Assembly: GCA_000499405.2 (NCBI GenBank)
Contig: HG738138.1
Location: 8,368,888-8,432,887 of the forward strand
DNA length: 64,000 bases
Reading direction: 5' to 3'
Source of the DNA: Onchocerca volvulus
Taxonomy: Eukaryota; Nematoda; Chromadorea; Rhabditida; Onchocercidae
Shown here: positions 62,499-64,000 of the stretch, piece by piece
Position numbering within the stretch: position 1 is the first letter of the stretch
Layout: every line of letters starts with the position of its first letter
Translations under genes and position numbers: made by a program
Notes under the pieces: model-generated
Told to the model about the DNA's origin: nothing
Database searches by the model: none
What the model saw: only the letters and a program-made list of their open reading frames with translations

Positions 62499-63756
62499 AT
62501 GTTCTTGAAGAAATTGTCTGTGGTTTTATTGGTCATTACGGAAATACTCATCGATCAAACGAAGCCAGAAACGGTCGCAGCTGCAACAGTCCCTTCCCCA
62601 ACATCCATTCTGAATGTGCATGCTCCATTAATACCTGTCGAAATTACCCCCATACCTGCTGAAGACTTCAGTCCAAGATTTGATGGTTTGAATTCAAAGA
62701 TTCCTTCTTGATATATTTTAAAAAAAATCTTGTCAAAAAGCGATTGTTTTTGATTGATTCCATGTCATGCTTCCGTTCACACAAATTTCACAATATTAAC
62801 CACATATCCCTTGAAACAAAATCTTTCGAAATATTACTCCGAAGGAAAAAGAAAAATTTGCAATAAATTGATCACATATAACGTTTCGGCATCCATGGCT
62901 TTCAGTTATGCAAATTTCAGCAATCAAATGTATTATTTCTAATCTCAGTATTATTAGTTATAAATTATATCAATTTAAGCTACTTTTTTTTAGAATTTAG
63001 ACGCATCGATGCAAACGGTGATGAACAAATCACATTTGCGGAATTTATATTAGCAGATCGACCATACATTGAAGATAAATCGCGACTGTATCACAAACAG
63101 GATTTGAATGGTATTTGTTTTTGGAATATCTCTTTGTCCGGAAAAGTTTTCTCTTCTTTGATTGAGGAATGAAAAAACTTGAACTCTTACATTGGTGAAA
63201 ATTTTTTTTTTTTTTGAAGTGGATTTCATACCGGAAAGAGGGCTGCCGATGTTGTCTACTACTCTTGAGTTTTAATTATCTGGATGTATAATAATTTCTT
63301 TTAGTATCGATTTCATTTGTCAGAAGTACCAATATTATTAGGCTAGATTTTAGGCGACGGCATTGTGAGTAAAAATGAGTTCGCATCATATTATCAGAAA
63401 AGGGAAGAAAAGCGTCGATTGAGGGAACAACAAGTAGAAAATTTTTTCAAGCACTTGGTGGGCCTTATAAAAACTTTTTTCTAATACTGGAAACTTCATG
63501 ATTTATTGCATGACTTTCGGAAATATCGAAATTGAGCAAATTAATTTCAAAATTTCTTGAATTTGAGAGAAATGATCGATGAATTTCTTTGTAGGAAGTG
63601 CCGTTTACTCAACCATTTGGTTTTGGATTCCCGCAGAATCCATTTTTTCCATCAAATGGTCGACTCCTTCAAGACATGATGCGCAATACTTCTTCGCTGG
63701 CGGTGCCATCAACTAAAGAAAGCAGCAATAGCACTTTGCAGTTCTTACTTCGATAA
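62499..63756 (+). CDS. Secreted EF-hand calcium-binding protein, unnamed
   Basis: Predicted secreted or ER-luminal calcium-binding protein. Exons: 62499-62685, 62994-63110, 63354-63457, 63595-63756; 189 residues, consistent phases. MFLKKLSVVLLVITEIL is a typical signal peptide. A Pro/Thr/Val-rich linker follows, then two canonical EF-hand loops: DANGDEQITFAE (68-79) and DLNGDGIVSKNE (99-110). A charged helix (QKREEKRRLREQQ) comes next, and then a Phe/Pro/Gly-rich tail. No ER-retention signal ends the protein. The ATG was chosen because a leader-type acceptor (ATTCTTTCAG, ending 62480) lies 18 bases upstream. It resembles small nematode EF-hand proteins, but I cannot name it; calumenin-like proteins have more EF hands. 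Confidence 0.82.
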
Positions 63757-64000
63757 TTTTATTTGTAAAATTTACTTTAGTTTATTGTAAATAAGAAAGC
63801 AATGTTATGAAAATATACAACTACTGTATAATCTTAGAGTTTCTTGATGTTCGACCAATTCATTCGCAGTGGCCTGACCTCTGATCTTTGCTTTCTCCCT
63901 TTGACTAATCTTAAACATTCTCAGTTTTTGCATGAAGAAACGCATACTTTTTTTTGACATTGAAAACATTAATTTTCATTAGGGTAGCATGACGAAGTCT
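63757..64000. other. 3' flank of the EF-hand gene
   Basis: AT-rich, with a likely 3' UTR. No further gene is visible before the window ends. Confidence 0.5.

Overview
The window looks like nuclear DNA of a nematode, most likely a clade III (spirurid or filarial) species. It is AT-rich, genes are split into many exons of roughly 30-500 bases, acceptors are mostly TTTCAG-like, and introns are mostly 60-600 bases. Several products read closest to the worm forms of conserved genes (CED-2, RAB-28, SET-23-like). No bacterial, plasmid, phage or CRISPR features were seen. The species call is inference. All gene models were built by hand from frame, splice signals and remembered protein families; none was tested by alignment or RNA.

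Layout. 1-10.8 kb (+): a FOXP-type forkhead gene with a long 5' region, a 4.9-kb intron and an unusual density of forkhead-type GTAAACA heptamers. 13.4-15.1 kb (+): Rab28 GTPase with a GC-AG intron. 17.5-20.7 kb (+): CTTNBP2NL-like coiled-coil protein. 21.2-23.9 kb (-): ZC3HC1/NIPA-like zinc-finger protein, head-to-head with mitochondrial ribosomal protein uS3m/MRPS24 (24.2-25.2 kb, +). 25.2-26.5 kb: a hairpin that resembles a microRNA precursor, then coding-like blocks that cannot be joined in one frame. 26.5-32.7 kb (-): CNOT4/NTL-4, head-to-head with exportin-T (33.7-41.2 kb, +, 25 exons). 41.5-43.6 kb (-): LSM11, the U7 snRNP-specific Sm-like protein, not expected from C. elegans. 45.6-53.4 kb (-): a BICRA/GLTSCR1-like SWI/SNF subunit. 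57.1-59.0 kb (-): CRK/CED-2 adaptor, head-to-head (159 bp) with a SETMAR/SET-23-like histone methyltransferase (59.2-60.6 kb, +). 62.5-63.8 kb (+): a secreted two-EF-hand protein.

The genes do not form one pathway. They are mostly conserved housekeeping or regulatory genes: transcription and chromatin (FOXP, BICRA-like, SET), RNA metabolism (CNOT4, exportin-T, LSM11), mitochondrial translation (uS3m), and signalling or trafficking (Rab28, CED-2, CTTNBP2NL-like). Three divergent pairs probably share promoters. No clear operon is present, although the unresolved block after mrps-24 begins at a strong acceptor about 216 bp downstream of its stop, which is operon-like spacing.
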